Shown here: positions 1 through 8,221 of the stretch, piece by piece
Position numbering within the stretch: the stretch's first letter is position 1
Layout: each line of letters begins with the position of its first letter
Source: an uncultured Clostridia bacterium
GTDB lineage: Bacteria > Bacillota > Clostridia > Oscillospirales > Acutalibacteraceae
NCBI GenBank assembly: GCA_946628455.1
Contig: CAMOWP010000018.1
Location: 1-19,252 of the forward strand
DNA length: 19,252 bases
Direction of reading: 5' to 3'
Translations under genes and position numbers: made by a program
The notes under the pieces: model-generated
Database searches by the model: none
What the model was told of the DNA's origin: nothing
Seen by the model: only the letters and a program-made list of their open reading frames with translations

Positions 1-262
1 TGTCAATCTGCATTGTAACGTTATCCTTTGTGATAACGGGCTGCGGCTTGAAATCAACAACCTGCTCTTTTAATGAAACTGTTTTTGCGATTCTGTCAAG
101 GAAGGGGATTTTAACGTGAAGTCCCGTGTCCCATGTTGCGTAGTAAGCGCCAAGTCTTTCAAGAACGAAAGCCTTTGACTGCGGTACTATTCTGATGTTT
201 GTTACTACAAGCGCTGCAATGATTAAGAATATTACTATTGCAATGATTACTCCTGTTGGCAT
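1..262 (-). CDS. SPFH/band-7 (stomatin-like) membrane protein, partial (N-terminus only)
   Basis: The minus strand opens at an ATG at 260-262, preceded by GGAGAAA, and reads about 87 codons to the left edge with no stop. The product starts with a single hydrophobic segment (about residues 4-20) and then the typical SPFH opening: an RIVPQSKAFVLERLG-type strand, a GLHVKIPF-type segment and VDFKPQPVITKDN. This matches stomatin/prohibitin-family scaffolds, which oligomerise on the inner face of the membrane and organise membrane microdomains. The gene sits just downstream of an NfeD-like gene on the same strand, a well-known SPFH/NfeD pair, with a 53-base gap and no terminator visible between them, so cotranscription is likely. 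The C-terminal two thirds lie outside the window, so the subfamily (QmcA, HflC or YqfA-like) cannot be fixed. Confidence 0.85.
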   Translation of the reverse strand, partial: MPTGVIIAIVIFLIIAALVVTNIRIVPQSKAFVLERLGAYYATWDTGLHVKIPFLDRIAKTVSLKEQVVDFKPQPVITKDNVTMQID

Positions 263-315
263 AATTTTTCTCCTTTTTCTGTAATTAATGTTTATTGTTT
301 TATATTAAATATTTT

Positions 316-747
316 TTACTGTTTAATTGATACTATCAGCTTAACGCCTTCGATTTTTTCAACCGTGACGATTGAGTCCTTAGGTATTATGCTGCCGTCG
401 GAGGAGCGGGCAGTCCATACGTTTCCGTCTGCCTTTACCTGACCGGTGGGAACTATGTTGTTGATTTCTTCGGTTACAATCGCATCCTGCCCTATGCATT
501 TGTCTGCGTTCGTTTTTTCAATCTTCGGCGTCAGCCGTTTTTTGACGAGCGGCCTGAGCGCGATAAGTACAATCAGCGAAACCGCAAAGAATATTACGAA
601 CTGCAGCCATTGGGGCGCTCCCAGCGGAACCGAGATAAGCGCGGCGAGCGACCCTGCAACGAACCATATTGAAACAAGCTGCGCAGTAACGCCCTCAAGT
701 ATTCCGAAAACGACTATCGCTCCTACCCATACAACATACATATTCAT
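316..747 (-). CDS. NfeD-like membrane protein, partner of the SPFH protein
   Basis: A protein of about 143 residues with two or three hydrophobic segments in the first 70 residues and a C-terminal small beta-barrel (OB-fold, about residues 80-143, containing IGQDAIVTEEI, G-x-V and DSIVTVEKIEG). This is the short NfeD1b layout, which lacks the ClpP-like protease domain of long NfeD proteins. Such proteins are thought to bind and stabilise SPFH scaffolds, and the next gene on the same strand is one. Start choice: an upstream in-frame ATG at 753 lies only two bases from the GGAGG box, whereas the ATG at 747 is eight bases away, so 747 is preferred. The length is normal for the family. The biochemical role is known only in outline; the family assignment is secure. 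Confidence 0.85.
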   Translation of the reverse strand: MNMYVVWVGAIVVFGILEGVTAQLVSIWFVAGSLAALISVPLGAPQWLQFVIFFAVSLIVLIALRPLVKKRLTPKIEKTNADKCIGQDAIVTEEINNIVPTGQVKADGNVWTARSSDGSIIPKDSIVTVEKIEGVKLIVSIKQ

Positions 748-788
748 ACCCATTTCCTCCTTTCATAGTATTCATATGAAATGCGTAA

Positions 789-816
789 TATAATATGTTA
801 TATATATCATATTATA
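789..816. repeat. AT-rich inverted repeat, 9-base arms
   Basis: TATAATATG at 789-797 is the exact reverse complement of CATATTATA at 808-816, with a 10-base AT loop. It overlaps the probable -10 box of the nfeD promoter. The position would suit an operator, but AT-only palindromes arise easily by chance. The rest of the 350-base gap between the divergent genes (748-1106) is AT-rich and holds only the two promoters; I recognise no RNA or gene in it. Confidence 0.3.
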
Positions 817-838
817 ATGCAATTTTGTGAACTGACCA
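811..838 (-). promoter_or_regulatory. Possible promoter of the nfeD-SPFH operon
   Basis: On the minus strand a TGGTCA -35-like box (833-838) and a perfect TATAAT -10 box (811-816) are 16 bases apart, about 60 bases upstream of the NfeD start. The -10 is strong and the -35 matches four of six bases. It overlaps an AT-rich inverted repeat at 789-816, which could be an operator or chance in AT-rich DNA. Confidence 0.4.
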
Positions 839-1049
839 TTCCCATATGTTGACCTTATTATACCATATTTTGCGAATTTTTTCAATATGTTGGGGTTGAG
901 CGGAAATGAGATTTACAGTCTGTTCATAAATATATACTACCCCTTGTGGTCATATATATGCCGTGTTATTCCTGTAGTATATCCTGATTTTTTCGTTCAT
1001 ATCTTACAATTTGTCAAAACCGTTAATTTTTTAACAATTGTATAAATTC

Positions 1050-1077
1050 TTGACATATTTTTAGTCTGTGCTATGAT
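1050..1077 (+). promoter_or_regulatory. Promoter of the PQ-loop gene
   Basis: A perfect TTGACA (1050-1055) and TATGAT (1072-1077) are separated by 16 bases, 30 bases upstream of the start codon. The match is strong and indicates a vegetative sigma-A-type promoter. Confidence 0.7.
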
Positions 1078-1106
1078 ATAAAAATCAAAGGAAAAGAGGA
1101 ATTATT

Positions 1107-1379
1107 ATGGCTTCAATACTTGAAACGGCAATGCTTATCTGCTTCGGTCTTTCATGGCCGATAAATCTCGTTAAAAATATAAAGGCGAAAACTGCTAAGT
1201 CAACGAGCCTGAATTTCCTTTTACTCATTATTTTCGGCTATCTCTGCGGAATAGGGGCAAAGTTTGTATCACATCAGATAAACTATGTTCTAATAGTTTA
1301 TTTTTTAAACTTAGCCGTTGTCGGCGCAAATCTTGTTGTCTACTTTATTAACAAAAATTACGATAAAAAATCACTTTGA
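1107..1379 (+). CDS. SemiSWEET/PQ-loop family small membrane transporter
   Basis: A 90-residue protein with three hydrophobic segments (about residues 4-22, 36-54 and 58-80) and a single PQ-loop-type motif: a conserved Pro in SWPIN at 18, followed by Lys-rich turns and KSTSLNF at 31-37. One three-helix bundle of this size is the SemiSWEET layout; such proteins dimerise to form a pore for sugars or other small solutes. The substrate cannot be told from sequence. GAGGA lies about eight bases before the ATG. The gene is monocistronic: it has its own promoter and ends 10 bases before a strong terminator hairpin. It is convergent with the cell-wall hydrolase gene. Family confidence is good, function only general. 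Confidence 0.75.
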   Translation: MASILETAMLICFGLSWPINLVKNIKAKTAKSTSLNFLLLIIFGYLCGIGAKFVSHQINYVLIVYFLNLAVVGANLVVYFINKNYDKKSL

Positions 1380-1388
1380 ATCATAATT

Positions 1389-1423
1389 AAAAAGCTGTAT
1401 CGGTTGACGATACAGCTTTTTTT
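1389..1423. terminator. Bidirectional terminator between convergent genes
   Basis: A 14-base perfect stem (1389-1402 with 1408-1421) around the five-base loop GTTGA is followed by a run of T on the plus strand and mostly T on the minus strand. It serves the PQ-loop gene, and from the other side the hydrolase gene, whose stop codon it touches. Confidence 0.9.
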
Positions 1424-2033
1424 AAAGCACTATAACGCAGTGACCCTTTTTGAGAATTATATCTCCTCTTTTAAGATTATCCGCTTTTTGCGTATACTCG
1501 CTGTCTGTAAAAAGGTCAAACTGCTCTGTTTTCATAAGATGCTCTTGCAGGTTTCCCGTGTAGGCGTCCTTGCTCACTTTTATCCCCGCTGCGTTAACGC
1601 AGACGGAAACGAGCGCCGAGCAGTCTGTTTCGCATTTCTTATCAATTTTAGTTAAATCCCAGCCTGCCGCTTTTGCGCGGTCATAAAGCGTTGTCCGCTC
1701 ATACTGGTCATAGCCAATATTTTCGTTGTCGCACGCCGCCTCCATTGCCGCCGCAATCTTTTCTGCAGCCTCGGGGCTCTTTGCGCGGATAACGGCGCTC
1801 CACGAGGATTTATAGTAGCTTCTTCTGTGAACCTCGTCGCCGGTCTGGTCGCCTGCTTCTCCGCCGTATTTTTCTCCGTTTTCGTCGCAAATCGCATGGC
1901 CGATTGTAACCTGTACAGCCTCGCTTTTTCTATGCTCCTGCTTTTTATCAGCAGCGGGAGCCCTGAAAATAAGCACTGCCGCAACGGCAATCAAGGCAAC
2001 AAAAACAGCGAGTATTAACGCTTTTCTTTTCAT
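1422..2033 (-). CDS. Membrane-anchored endolysin-like cell-wall hydrolase (NlpC/P60-like fold)
   Basis: A 203-residue protein with an N-terminal anchor (about residues 5-23) followed by an extracellular domain resembling the amidase/peptidase domain of Clostridia phage endolysins. The pattern includes GGEAGDQTGDEV (58-68), R-S-Y-Y-K (71-75), IGYDQYERTTLYDRA (106-120), the probable nucleophile Cys138 in ETDCSALV, and His198 in KKGHCVIVL. Cys plus a late His is the NlpC/P60-type arrangement. The protein stops five residues after that His, with no SH3 or other wall-binding domain, so the anchor may replace a binding module. It is the last gene of the rsmA-MATE operon: its ATG overlaps the MATE stop in TAATG, implying translational coupling. 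It may be a domesticated endolysin used in wall turnover; cleavage specificity is unknown. Confidence 0.65.
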   Translation of the reverse strand: MKRKALILAVFVALIAVAAVLIFRAPAADKKQEHRKSEAVQVTIGHAICDENGEKYGGEAGDQTGDEVHRRSYYKSSWSAVIRAKSPEAAEKIAAAMEAACDNENIGYDQYERTTLYDRAKAAGWDLTKIDKKCETDCSALVSVCVNAAGIKVSKDAYTGNLQEHLMKTEQFDLFTDSEYTQKADNLKRGDIILKKGHCVIVL

Positions 2034-3421
2034 TATTCCGCCGCCTGCCTTTTAAGCTTTTTGAGTACTATATTATACATAATTACGCTTGCGATTATGC
2101 ATATGAAATCAGCTGTAGGCTGCGCCCAGATTAATCCCTCAAGCCCAACGAGCTTATCCATAATGAAGAGAAGGGGGAGGTAAATGAGCCCCTGCCTTCC
2201 GACTGCGAGCAGAAGCGACTGAAAGCCCTTACCCATTCCCTGGAATGAGAAATTAACGATAAAGAGAATTCCTATTACAGCGCCTGAAGCCATAAGCGCC
2301 GTAAGCATTTTTACACCGTAATTTATAACCTCTTCGTTTTCAATGAAAACCTCAATAACCTGCCGCCTTGCAAACATATAAACCGCCGTCAGGCTGATTC
2401 CCATTGCAAGGTTACATACCGTTGCAAAGCGGATGCTTTTATTCATTCTGTTATAATTCCTTGATCCGTAGCAGTAGCCTACAAGAGGCTGAATGCCCTG
2501 TGCAAGGCCGAGCTGAAGCATAACAACAAGCATATTCGCCTTCATTGCAACGCCCATTGCCGCAACCGCCGTATCACCGTAGTTTGAGAGAAACATATTT
2601 ATAACTATAGTTGAGCAGCTCATTAAAAGATTGTTGAGCGCAGCGGGCGCGCCAACGCCGATTACGCCCTTCATAATTCCGTTTTTAGCGGAGTATCTTT
2701 TCGGCGTAATTGAGAGAATGGATTTTCCTCTTAAAAAATAAACAAGAAAGTACAAAACGCTGACAACATTTCCCAAAACCGTTGCAATAGCGGCGCCTGC
2801 AACTCCCATGCCAAGCCCGAAGGGGAGAGTGAAGCCAAACAGCTTATCCCCTGAGCTGAGAATGAAAATCGGGTCAAGAATTATGTTTGTTATCTGGCCT
2901 ATCACCATGCCGACCATTGAATCCTTAGCCGCGCCCTCGCCTCTTATAAGGTTGCCAACCGTTATTGAGGTTACGATGAACGGCGCGCCGAGCGCAATAT
3001 AAAAGAGATAGTCAACTGCAAAATCTATGCTGTTATCGCTTGCGCCAGCAAGGTAAAGCATCGGCTTTCTCACAATAAGAAAAACGGCTGCAAGAATAAC
3101 GCTGACGCCTATTGCCGTGTAGATACAAAAGGAGGAAATAGTCTTTATTTTATCCCTGTTTCCCTCGCCGAGCGAACGCGAAACGAACGCGCACCCGCCT
3201 ACTCCGAAAAGATTTCCGAGCGCGAGAAAAAACAGAAAAAGAGGCATCGCAACCGAAACTGCTGAAACCTGGTTTGCGTCTCCCGTCTGGCCTACAAAAA
3301 AGGTGTCGGCAAGATTGTAAACAATATTTATAAGCATGCCGAGCATAGACGGCAGAGCAAGAGTCCATACCGCCTTCGGCACCGTGTATTCGCTGAAAAT
3401 TTTTGTGTTGTCCTTTGCCAT
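2033..3421 (-). CDS. MATE-family multidrug/toxin efflux transporter
   Basis: A 462-residue polytopic protein of normal MATE length, with about 12 predicted helices in two similar halves. The N-terminal hallmark is clear: a PKAVWTLALPSMLGMLINIVY-like first helix, then NLADTFFVGQTGD (36-48), and later the NLIRGEGAAKDSM and GLAQGIQPLVGYCYG segments typical of the DinF/MepA-like branch. Such proteins export cationic drugs or metabolites in exchange for Na+ or H+. The gene starts 12 bases after the rsmA stop, with GAGGA at good spacing, and its stop overlaps the start of the hydrolase gene (TAATG). Substrate unknown; the family is secure. Confidence 0.92.
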   Translation of the reverse strand: MAKDNTKIFSEYTVPKAVWTLALPSMLGMLINIVYNLADTFFVGQTGDANQVSAVSVAMPLFLFFLALGNLFGVGGCAFVSRSLGEGNRDKIKTISSFCIYTAIGVSVILAAVFLIVRKPMLYLAGASDNSIDFAVDYLFYIALGAPFIVTSITVGNLIRGEGAAKDSMVGMVIGQITNIILDPIFILSSGDKLFGFTLPFGLGMGVAGAAIATVLGNVVSVLYFLVYFLRGKSILSITPKRYSAKNGIMKGVIGVGAPAALNNLLMSCSTIVINMFLSNYGDTAVAAMGVAMKANMLVVMLQLGLAQGIQPLVGYCYGSRNYNRMNKSIRFATVCNLAMGISLTAVYMFARRQVIEVFIENEEVINYGVKMLTALMASGAVIGILFIVNFSFQGMGKGFQSLLLAVGRQGLIYLPLLFIMDKLVGLEGLIWAQPTADFICIIASVIMYNIVLKKLKRQAAE

Positions 3422-3433
3422 AGATATCCTCTG

Positions 3434-4291
3434 TTATTTTAATAAAGCGCAAAGCTTGACAAAATCCTCCATAGTAAGCTCCTCCGCGCGTACAGAGGAA
3501 TCAAGCCCGAGCTCGTAAAGCGCGGTGTCAAGCCTGCCCTTCGGTATTTTAAGAGTGGATGAAACTGAATTGATAAGCGTTTTTCTCCGCTGAGCAAACG
3601 CTGCACGAACAAGCGCGAAAAACTCCTTCTCGCTGTCAATTTTATAGTTAGGGGCTTTAGAAAGAGTTATTTTTATAACTGCGCTGTCAACCTTAGGAGA
3701 GGGCATAAAGCTCTCTCTTCCGACGTTGAAAAGGAGCTCTGCCTCGCCTGCATACTGAACTGCCGCGCTGACTGCTCCCGCCTCTCTTGTTCCGAGCTTC
3801 GCCGTCAGCCTTTCGGCTGCCTCCTTCTGCACCATAACCTCAATTTCATCAATTTTTGCGTTGCTTTCAAGAAGCAGCATAATAACGGGAGAGGTGATGT
3901 AATACGGAAGGTTTGCGCACACCTTTACGCTGCTGCAGCCGCTGAATTTTTCGTCCATAAGCTGCGCGAGGTCAAGCTTCATAATGTCTCCCTCAACAAG
4001 CTCAAAGTTGTCAAAATCGCCGAGAGTTTCCTCTAAAACGGGATAAAGCCGACTGTCAAGCTCAACGGAAACAACCTTGCCCGCAACGCGGCAGAGCTCC
4101 TTTGTAAGAACGCCGATTCCCGCGCCTATTTCAAGAACTCCCGTGTTTTCGTCGCAGCCGAGCATTTCAGCCATTTTCGGGCAGACCTCGTCGTCTATTA
4201 AAAAGTTCTGACCAAGCGCTTTTGAAAACCTGAAGCCGTTCTTTTTTAACAGACGGTCAACGGTGTTTATGTCGCACAAATTGTAATCCAT
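3434..4291 (-). CDS. rsmA: 16S rRNA (adenine1518-N6/adenine1519-N6)-dimethyltransferase
   Basis: A 285-residue protein with the full RsmA/KsgA pattern: GQNFL at 27-31, the SAM-binding EIGAGIG at 54-60, an acidic residue ending the second strand (SVELD, 75-79), GDIMKLD (101-107) and the catalytic NLPYYIT at 127-133, then a C-terminal helical domain with the AAFAQRRKTL segment that contacts rRNA. It dimethylates two adjacent adenines near the 3' end of 16S rRNA during small-subunit maturation; its loss gives kasugamycin resistance. It is the first gene of a three-gene minus-strand operon and has its own promoter, divergent from the ABC exporter. Length and motifs are normal. Confidence 0.97.
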   Translation of the reverse strand: MDYNLCDINTVDRLLKKNGFRFSKALGQNFLIDDEVCPKMAEMLGCDENTGVLEIGAGIGVLTKELCRVAGKVVSVELDSRLYPVLEETLGDFDNFELVEGDIMKLDLAQLMDEKFSGCSSVKVCANLPYYITSPVIMLLLESNAKIDEIEVMVQKEAAERLTAKLGTREAGAVSAAVQYAGEAELLFNVGRESFMPSPKVDSAVIKITLSKAPNYKIDSEKEFFALVRAAFAQRRKTLINSVSSTLKIPKGRLDTALYELGLDSSVRAEELTMEDFVKLCALLK

Positions 4292-4318
4292 ATTTTTTTA
4301 CCCCCGATATTTGCAAGT

Positions 4319-4347
4319 ATTTTATCATAAAGAGGTAGCATAATCAA
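4319..4347 (-). promoter_or_regulatory. Promoter of the rsmA-MATE-hydrolase operon
   Basis: On the minus strand TTGATT (4342-4347) and TAAAAT (4319-4324) are separated by 17 bases, about 28 bases upstream of the rsmA start. A GGGGGT box precedes the start codon. Confidence 0.65.
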
Positions 4348-4358
4348 TATAAAAAATA

Positions 4359-4387
4359 TTGATATATTTATTTTATTATGTTATAAT
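4359..4387 (+). promoter_or_regulatory. Promoter of the ABC exporter genes
   Basis: TTGATA (4359-4364) and a perfect TATAAT (4382-4387) are 17 bases apart, 54 bases upstream of the first ABC gene. With the rsmA promoter it forms a compact divergent promoter region in the 150-base gap. Confidence 0.75.
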
Positions 4388-4441
4388 ACTTATTCAAATT
4401 GCACAAAATTAAATTTTACATTTAAGACAGAGGAATTACCT

Positions 4442-6181
4442 ATGCTTAAAAAACTTTCAAAATATATGCACGGCTTATGGCTGCTCTGCGTAATCAGCGC
4501 CTCGGGTATGATTATTGAGGCAATCTGCGAGCTTGCTCTGCCGTCAATTGCAAACCATATTTATAACCAGGTTTCCGCCGCAAGGGACAGCGGAGACGAT
4601 ATTAAGGGTTACGTTATAAAAATCGGGCTTGCAATGTTCGGGCTTGCCGTTGTCGGATTGCTCGGAGGCCTCGCAACAATGAAGGCTTCCTCAGAGGTCA
4701 GCCAGCGCTTTTCTTACCGCTTAAGGCGCGATATGTTTGATAAAATCAGCAGCTTTTCGTTTAAGAATATTGATTCGTTTTCAACCTCGTCTCTCACAAC
4801 GAGAATGACAAACGACGTAACTATGCTTCAGAACACCGTTATGATGGTGCTGCGCATTCTTGTGCGCGCTCCCGCGCTTCTTGTTGTTTCGGCGTTTTTC
4901 GCGTTTTCAATCAACTGGCGAATCTCAATGATTCTAGTTGCTCTGCTTCCCGTTATTGTTGTTATCGTTGCGCTTATTCTGAAATTCGGCTTCCCGCTTT
5001 TCCAGAAAATGCAGAGAAAAATCGATAACGTAAACAGAGTAGTTCAGGAAAACTTAATCGGAATCAGAGTAGTCAAGGCGTATGTACGCGAGGACAGGGA
5101 AAAGGATAAATTCCACAACGCTTCAGACGAGCTTGCCGCTCAGGGCTCAAAGGCTGCAGGGCTTATCGTAACCGTTATGCCGATTATGATGCTGCTTCTG
5201 AACATTGTCATTATGTTTATTTATTACAAGGGTGCAACCGAGGCCGCAGCAGGCAAAATGGACGTAGGTCAGATTTCGGTTCTCGCTTCCTACATAGTTC
5301 AGGTGCTGATGAATATTGTTATGGTTTCCATGCTCCTTTTGCAGATAACAAGGGCAAAGGCGTGCGGGGACCGTATCGTTGAGGTGCTTGATACAGAGAT
5401 TGACATTCAGAATCCCGAAAAACCGTTTGTTCCCGAAAGCCCCGAAGGCGCTGTTGAATTTGAAAACGTTTCCTTCGGCTACCATGAAGGCGACCATGTT
5501 CTTGAAAACATCAGCTTTAAGGCAAACGCCGGCGAGGTTATCGGAATTATCGGCTCAACGGGCTGCGGAAAGTCAAGCCTTGTTAATCTTATTCCGAGGC
5601 TTTACGACGTTGATGAGGGCGCGGTGAAGGTTGACGGCGTTGACGTCAGGGAATATGACTTAACGGCGCTTCGTGATATTATCGGCGTTGTGCTTCAGAA
5701 AAATGTTCTTTTCTCGGGAACGATTAAGGAAAACGTGCGCTGGGGCAAACAGGACGCAACGGATGAGGAAATTGAAGAGGCGTGTAAGCTCGCGCAGGCG
5801 CACTCCTTTATTCTTGAGCAGCCCGACGGCTACGATACTGATTTATCCCAGGGCGGCCTTAACCTTTCGGGAGGCCAGAAGCAGAGACTCTGCATAGCAA
5901 GAGCAATGATTAAGAAGCCGAAAATTCTTATTCTTGACGATTCAACCTCTGCTGTTGACACGGCAACAGAGGCTAAAATCCGCGACAGCTTCTATAACGA
6001 GCTCGGCGACGCAACAATTCTTATTATCGCACAGCGAATTTCCTCAGTTCAGGACGCAGATAAAATCATTGTGCTTGATGAGGGAAGGATAGATTCAGTC
6101 GGTACTCACAGCGAGCTTATGGAAAAAAGCGAGATTTACCGCGAAATCTGTTCAACACAGCAGAAGGGGGTGCTTGAGTAA
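4442..6181 (+). CDS. Heterodimeric ABC exporter, subunit with degenerate nucleotide site (BmrC/TM287-like)
   Basis: A 579-residue half-transporter: six transmembrane helices (to about residue 310), then an ATPase domain. Walker A GSTGCGKSS is at 371-379 and the signature LSGGQ at 475-479. The Walker B Asp499 is followed by Asp500 where the catalytic Glu normally stands (ILDDS), and the switch His is Gln531 (IAQR). These two changes mark the non-hydrolysing site of asymmetric exporters such as TM287/288, BmrCD and LmrCD; its canonical signature motif completes the partner's active site. The gene follows its own promoter with a GAGGA ribosome site and overlaps the second subunit gene in TAATG. 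Likely substrates are drugs, lipids or peptides; none can be named. No regulator gene is adjacent. Confidence 0.93.
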   Translation: MLKKLSKYMHGLWLLCVISASGMIIEAICELALPSIANHIYNQVSAARDSGDDIKGYVIKIGLAMFGLAVVGLLGGLATMKASSEVSQRFSYRLRRDMFDKISSFSFKNIDSFSTSSLTTRMTNDVTMLQNTVMMVLRILVRAPALLVVSAFFAFSINWRISMILVALLPVIVVIVALILKFGFPLFQKMQRKIDNVNRVVQENLIGIRVVKAYVREDREKDKFHNASDELAAQGSKAAGLIVTVMPIMMLLLNIVIMFIYYKGATEAAAGKMDVGQISVLASYIVQVLMNIVMVSMLLLQITRAKACGDRIVEVLDTEIDIQNPEKPFVPESPEGAVEFENVSFGYHEGDHVLENISFKANAGEVIGIIGSTGCGKSSLVNLIPRLYDVDEGAVKVDGVDVREYDLTALRDIIGVVLQKNVLFSGTIKENVRWGKQDATDEEIEEACKLAQAHSFILEQPDGYDTDLSQGGLNLSGGQKQRLCIARAMIKKPKILILDDSTSAVDTATEAKIRDSFYNELGDATILIIAQRISSVQDADKIIVLDEGRIDSVGTHSELMEKSEIYREICSTQQKGVLE

Positions 6182-8034
6182 TGCCGGGACCCGGAGGACC
6201 GAGAAATCCGGGCGTTGTTAAGCCTAAGGACGCAGGCAAAACGCTTAAGGGTATTCTCAGATATATCGGAAAAAGCAAGTACCTTCTGATATTTGTTTTA
6301 TTTTCACTTATTTTAACAACAATATGCCAGGCGGGAGCCTCCTATTGGCTCAAGCCAATTCTCAATGACACAGCAAACACAATCAAAGCAGGCACCTTCG
6401 CAACTGAGGGAATTAAGCTGCTTATTAAAAATCTTGCAATCGTTTCGGTGTTTTATATCGGTGCGTCTGTGTTTATGTTTGTTCAGGCGAAGATTATGGT
6501 AAAAATCGCCTATTCAACAACAAACCAGATTCGTAAGGATTTATTTGACCATCTTCAGACCTTGCCGCTGAGATATTTTGATTCTCAGACCCACGGTGAG
6601 GTTATGAGCCGCTTTACAAACGACGTTGATAATATACAGATGATGCTTGAGCAGACCATCGTTCAGCTTATCTCCTCTGTATTCAGCTTCGTTTCGGTTA
6701 TCGTTATGATGATTGTGCTCAAGTGGCAGCTCTTTCTCGTTGCGCTTGTTTTTCTCGTTATTATGGTTGTCAATTCCGTAAACATCGCAAAGCGGACGAG
6801 GAAATATTACAAGGCTCAGCAGAAGGCTCTCGGCGAAATGAACGGCGAAATTGAAGAGGTTATGGAGGGTATGAAGGTCGTTAAGGTCTTTAACCATGAG
6901 GCGCAGGCTGCAGGCGATTTTGATACTCTTAACGATAAGTACAGAAACGTTGCAACAAAGGCTAATTTCTTTACGGGAATTATGGGTCCCTGCTCAACGG
7001 GAATCAACAACGCCTCATATGCAACCATAACGCTGACGGGCGGAATCCTCGTGCTTATGGGCTCGCTTGATATCGGAACGTTCTTTACCTTCCTGAGCTA
7101 TTCAAAGCAGTTCACTCAGCCGATTAACCAGATTATGAACCAGATGAATAACATTTTTTCAGCGCTTGCCGGCGCCGAAAGAGTGTTTGAAATTATGGAT
7201 ATGGAAAGCGAGGTTGACGAGGGTACAGTAACGCTTGAGGAGGTTAAGACGGAAAACGGTAAGCGCTGGTACTGGATTGACGGCGAAAACAGAATCCCCG
7301 TTGAAGGAAAGGTTGTTTTTGACGGAGTTACCTTCGCTTATGTTGAGGGAAAAACAGTTCTTAAGGATATTAACCTTTACGCAAAGCCGTCTCAGAAAAT
7401 TGCCTTCGTAGGCTCAACGGGCGCGGGCAAAACAACCATCACAAATCTTATCAACCGTTTTTATGATATCCAGCAGGGAATAATTACCTATGACGGCATA
7501 GACATCAAGCGGATTAAAAAGGCAGACCTCAGGCGCTCGCTTGCAATGGTGCTCCAAGATACGCATCTCTTTACGGGAACGATTATGGATAACATCCGTT
7601 ACGGCAGGCTTGACGCAACGGATGAGGAGTGCATAGCCGCTTCAAAGCTCGCTTCAGCCCATTCGTTTATCAGGCATCTTGAAAACGGCTACGATACCGA
7701 GATTACGGGCGACGGCTCAAATCTCTCACAGGGCCAGCGCCAGCTTCTTGCAATTGCAAGAGCCGCCGTTGCGGACCCGCCCGTTATGATTCTTGACGAG
7801 GCAACCTCGTCAGTAGACACAAGAACGGAAGCGCATATCGAGCACGGTATGGACCGCCTTATGGTCGGCAGAACGGTATTCGTTATCGCCCACAGGCTTT
7901 CAACCGTCCGTAACTCAAACGCAATAATGGTGCTTGAAAACGGAGAAATTATTGAGCGCGGAGACCATTCCTTCCTGCTTGGGCTCAAGGGCAGATACTA
8001 TGAGCTCTGTACAGGAAAGGCAAAACTGTCATAG
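6181..8034 (+). CDS. Heterodimeric ABC exporter, catalytically competent subunit (BmrD/TM288-like)
   Basis: A 617-residue half-transporter with six helices (about residues 30-330) and an ATPase domain. Walker A GSTGAGKTT is at 411-419, Walker B ends in the catalytic Glu540 (MILDEATSS), and the switch His571 is in IAHR, so this chain supplies a full hydrolytic site. Its signature motif is the non-canonical LSQGQ (515-519), the expected complement to a partner with a good LSGGQ but a broken Walker B. Between membrane and ATPase domains it carries an extra stretch (about 347-378, with NGKRWYWIDG), common in this subfamily. The start overlaps the upstream stop in TAATG, giving tight coupling and probably equal subunit supply. 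No clear terminator follows in the 187-base gap to the next gene. Confidence 0.93.
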   Translation: MPGPGGPRNPGVVKPKDAGKTLKGILRYIGKSKYLLIFVLFSLILTTICQAGASYWLKPILNDTANTIKAGTFATEGIKLLIKNLAIVSVFYIGASVFMFVQAKIMVKIAYSTTNQIRKDLFDHLQTLPLRYFDSQTHGEVMSRFTNDVDNIQMMLEQTIVQLISSVFSFVSVIVMMIVLKWQLFLVALVFLVIMVVNSVNIAKRTRKYYKAQQKALGEMNGEIEEVMEGMKVVKVFNHEAQAAGDFDTLNDKYRNVATKANFFTGIMGPCSTGINNASYATITLTGGILVLMGSLDIGTFFTFLSYSKQFTQPINQIMNQMNNIFSALAGAERVFEIMDMESEVDEGTVTLEEVKTENGKRWYWIDGENRIPVEGKVVFDGVTFAYVEGKTVLKDINLYAKPSQKIAFVGSTGAGKTTITNLINRFYDIQQGIITYDGIDIKRIKKADLRRSLAMVLQDTHLFTGTIMDNIRYGRLDATDEECIAASKLASAHSFIRHLENGYDTEITGDGSNLSQGQRQLLAIARAAVADPPVMILDEATSSVDTRTEAHIEHGMDRLMVGRTVFVIAHRLSTVRNSNAIMVLENGEIIERGDHSFLLGLKGRYYELCTGKAKLS

Positions 8035-8134
8035 TTCTTCAAAACTATATATTGTGGTTAAAAAACAAAAAAATACAACTACTGCCACCCGAATTTGTAA
8101 AAATCGGAAATTGCAAAAAAAATAATAAAAAGTC

Positions 8135-8163
8135 TTTACAAAGTTGACTCTGCGTGCTATAAT
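8135..8163 (+). promoter_or_regulatory. Strong promoter of the sortase-substrate gene
   Basis: TTTACA (8135-8140) and a perfect TATAAT (8158-8163) are 17 bases apart, leaving a leader of about 50 bases before the start codon. The promoter overlaps an upstream in-frame start at 8144, which argues for translation from 8222. The rest of 8035-8221 is A-rich and shows no gene or convincing terminator. Confidence 0.75.
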
Positions 8164-8221
8164 CTATTTGATTAATTATGTTGATACATATAAATTTATA
8201 ATATTATTGAGGTGTTCACAA

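Noticed and set aside
446..793. 115-codon plus-strand open frame over the NfeD gene
   Set aside because: Antisense to NfeD, no ribosome site, Ser/Thr-rich composition typical of a shadow frame.
748..1049. Possible small RNA or riboswitch in the AT-rich gap upstream of the PQ-loop gene
   Set aside because: Only short AT-rich palindromes are visible, with no conserved RNA motif and no terminator; nothing beyond promoters can be supported.
8035..8134. Terminator after the ABC exporter genes
   Set aside because: The stretch is A-rich with only a 4-base CCGA/TCGG stem; no convincing hairpin plus T tail was found.
8144..8221. Upstream in-frame extension of the surface-protein gene starting at 8144
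   Set aside because: It would begin inside the promoter (between the -35 and -10 boxes) and puts extra residues before a perfect signal peptide; TGAGGTG supports the ATG at 8222.
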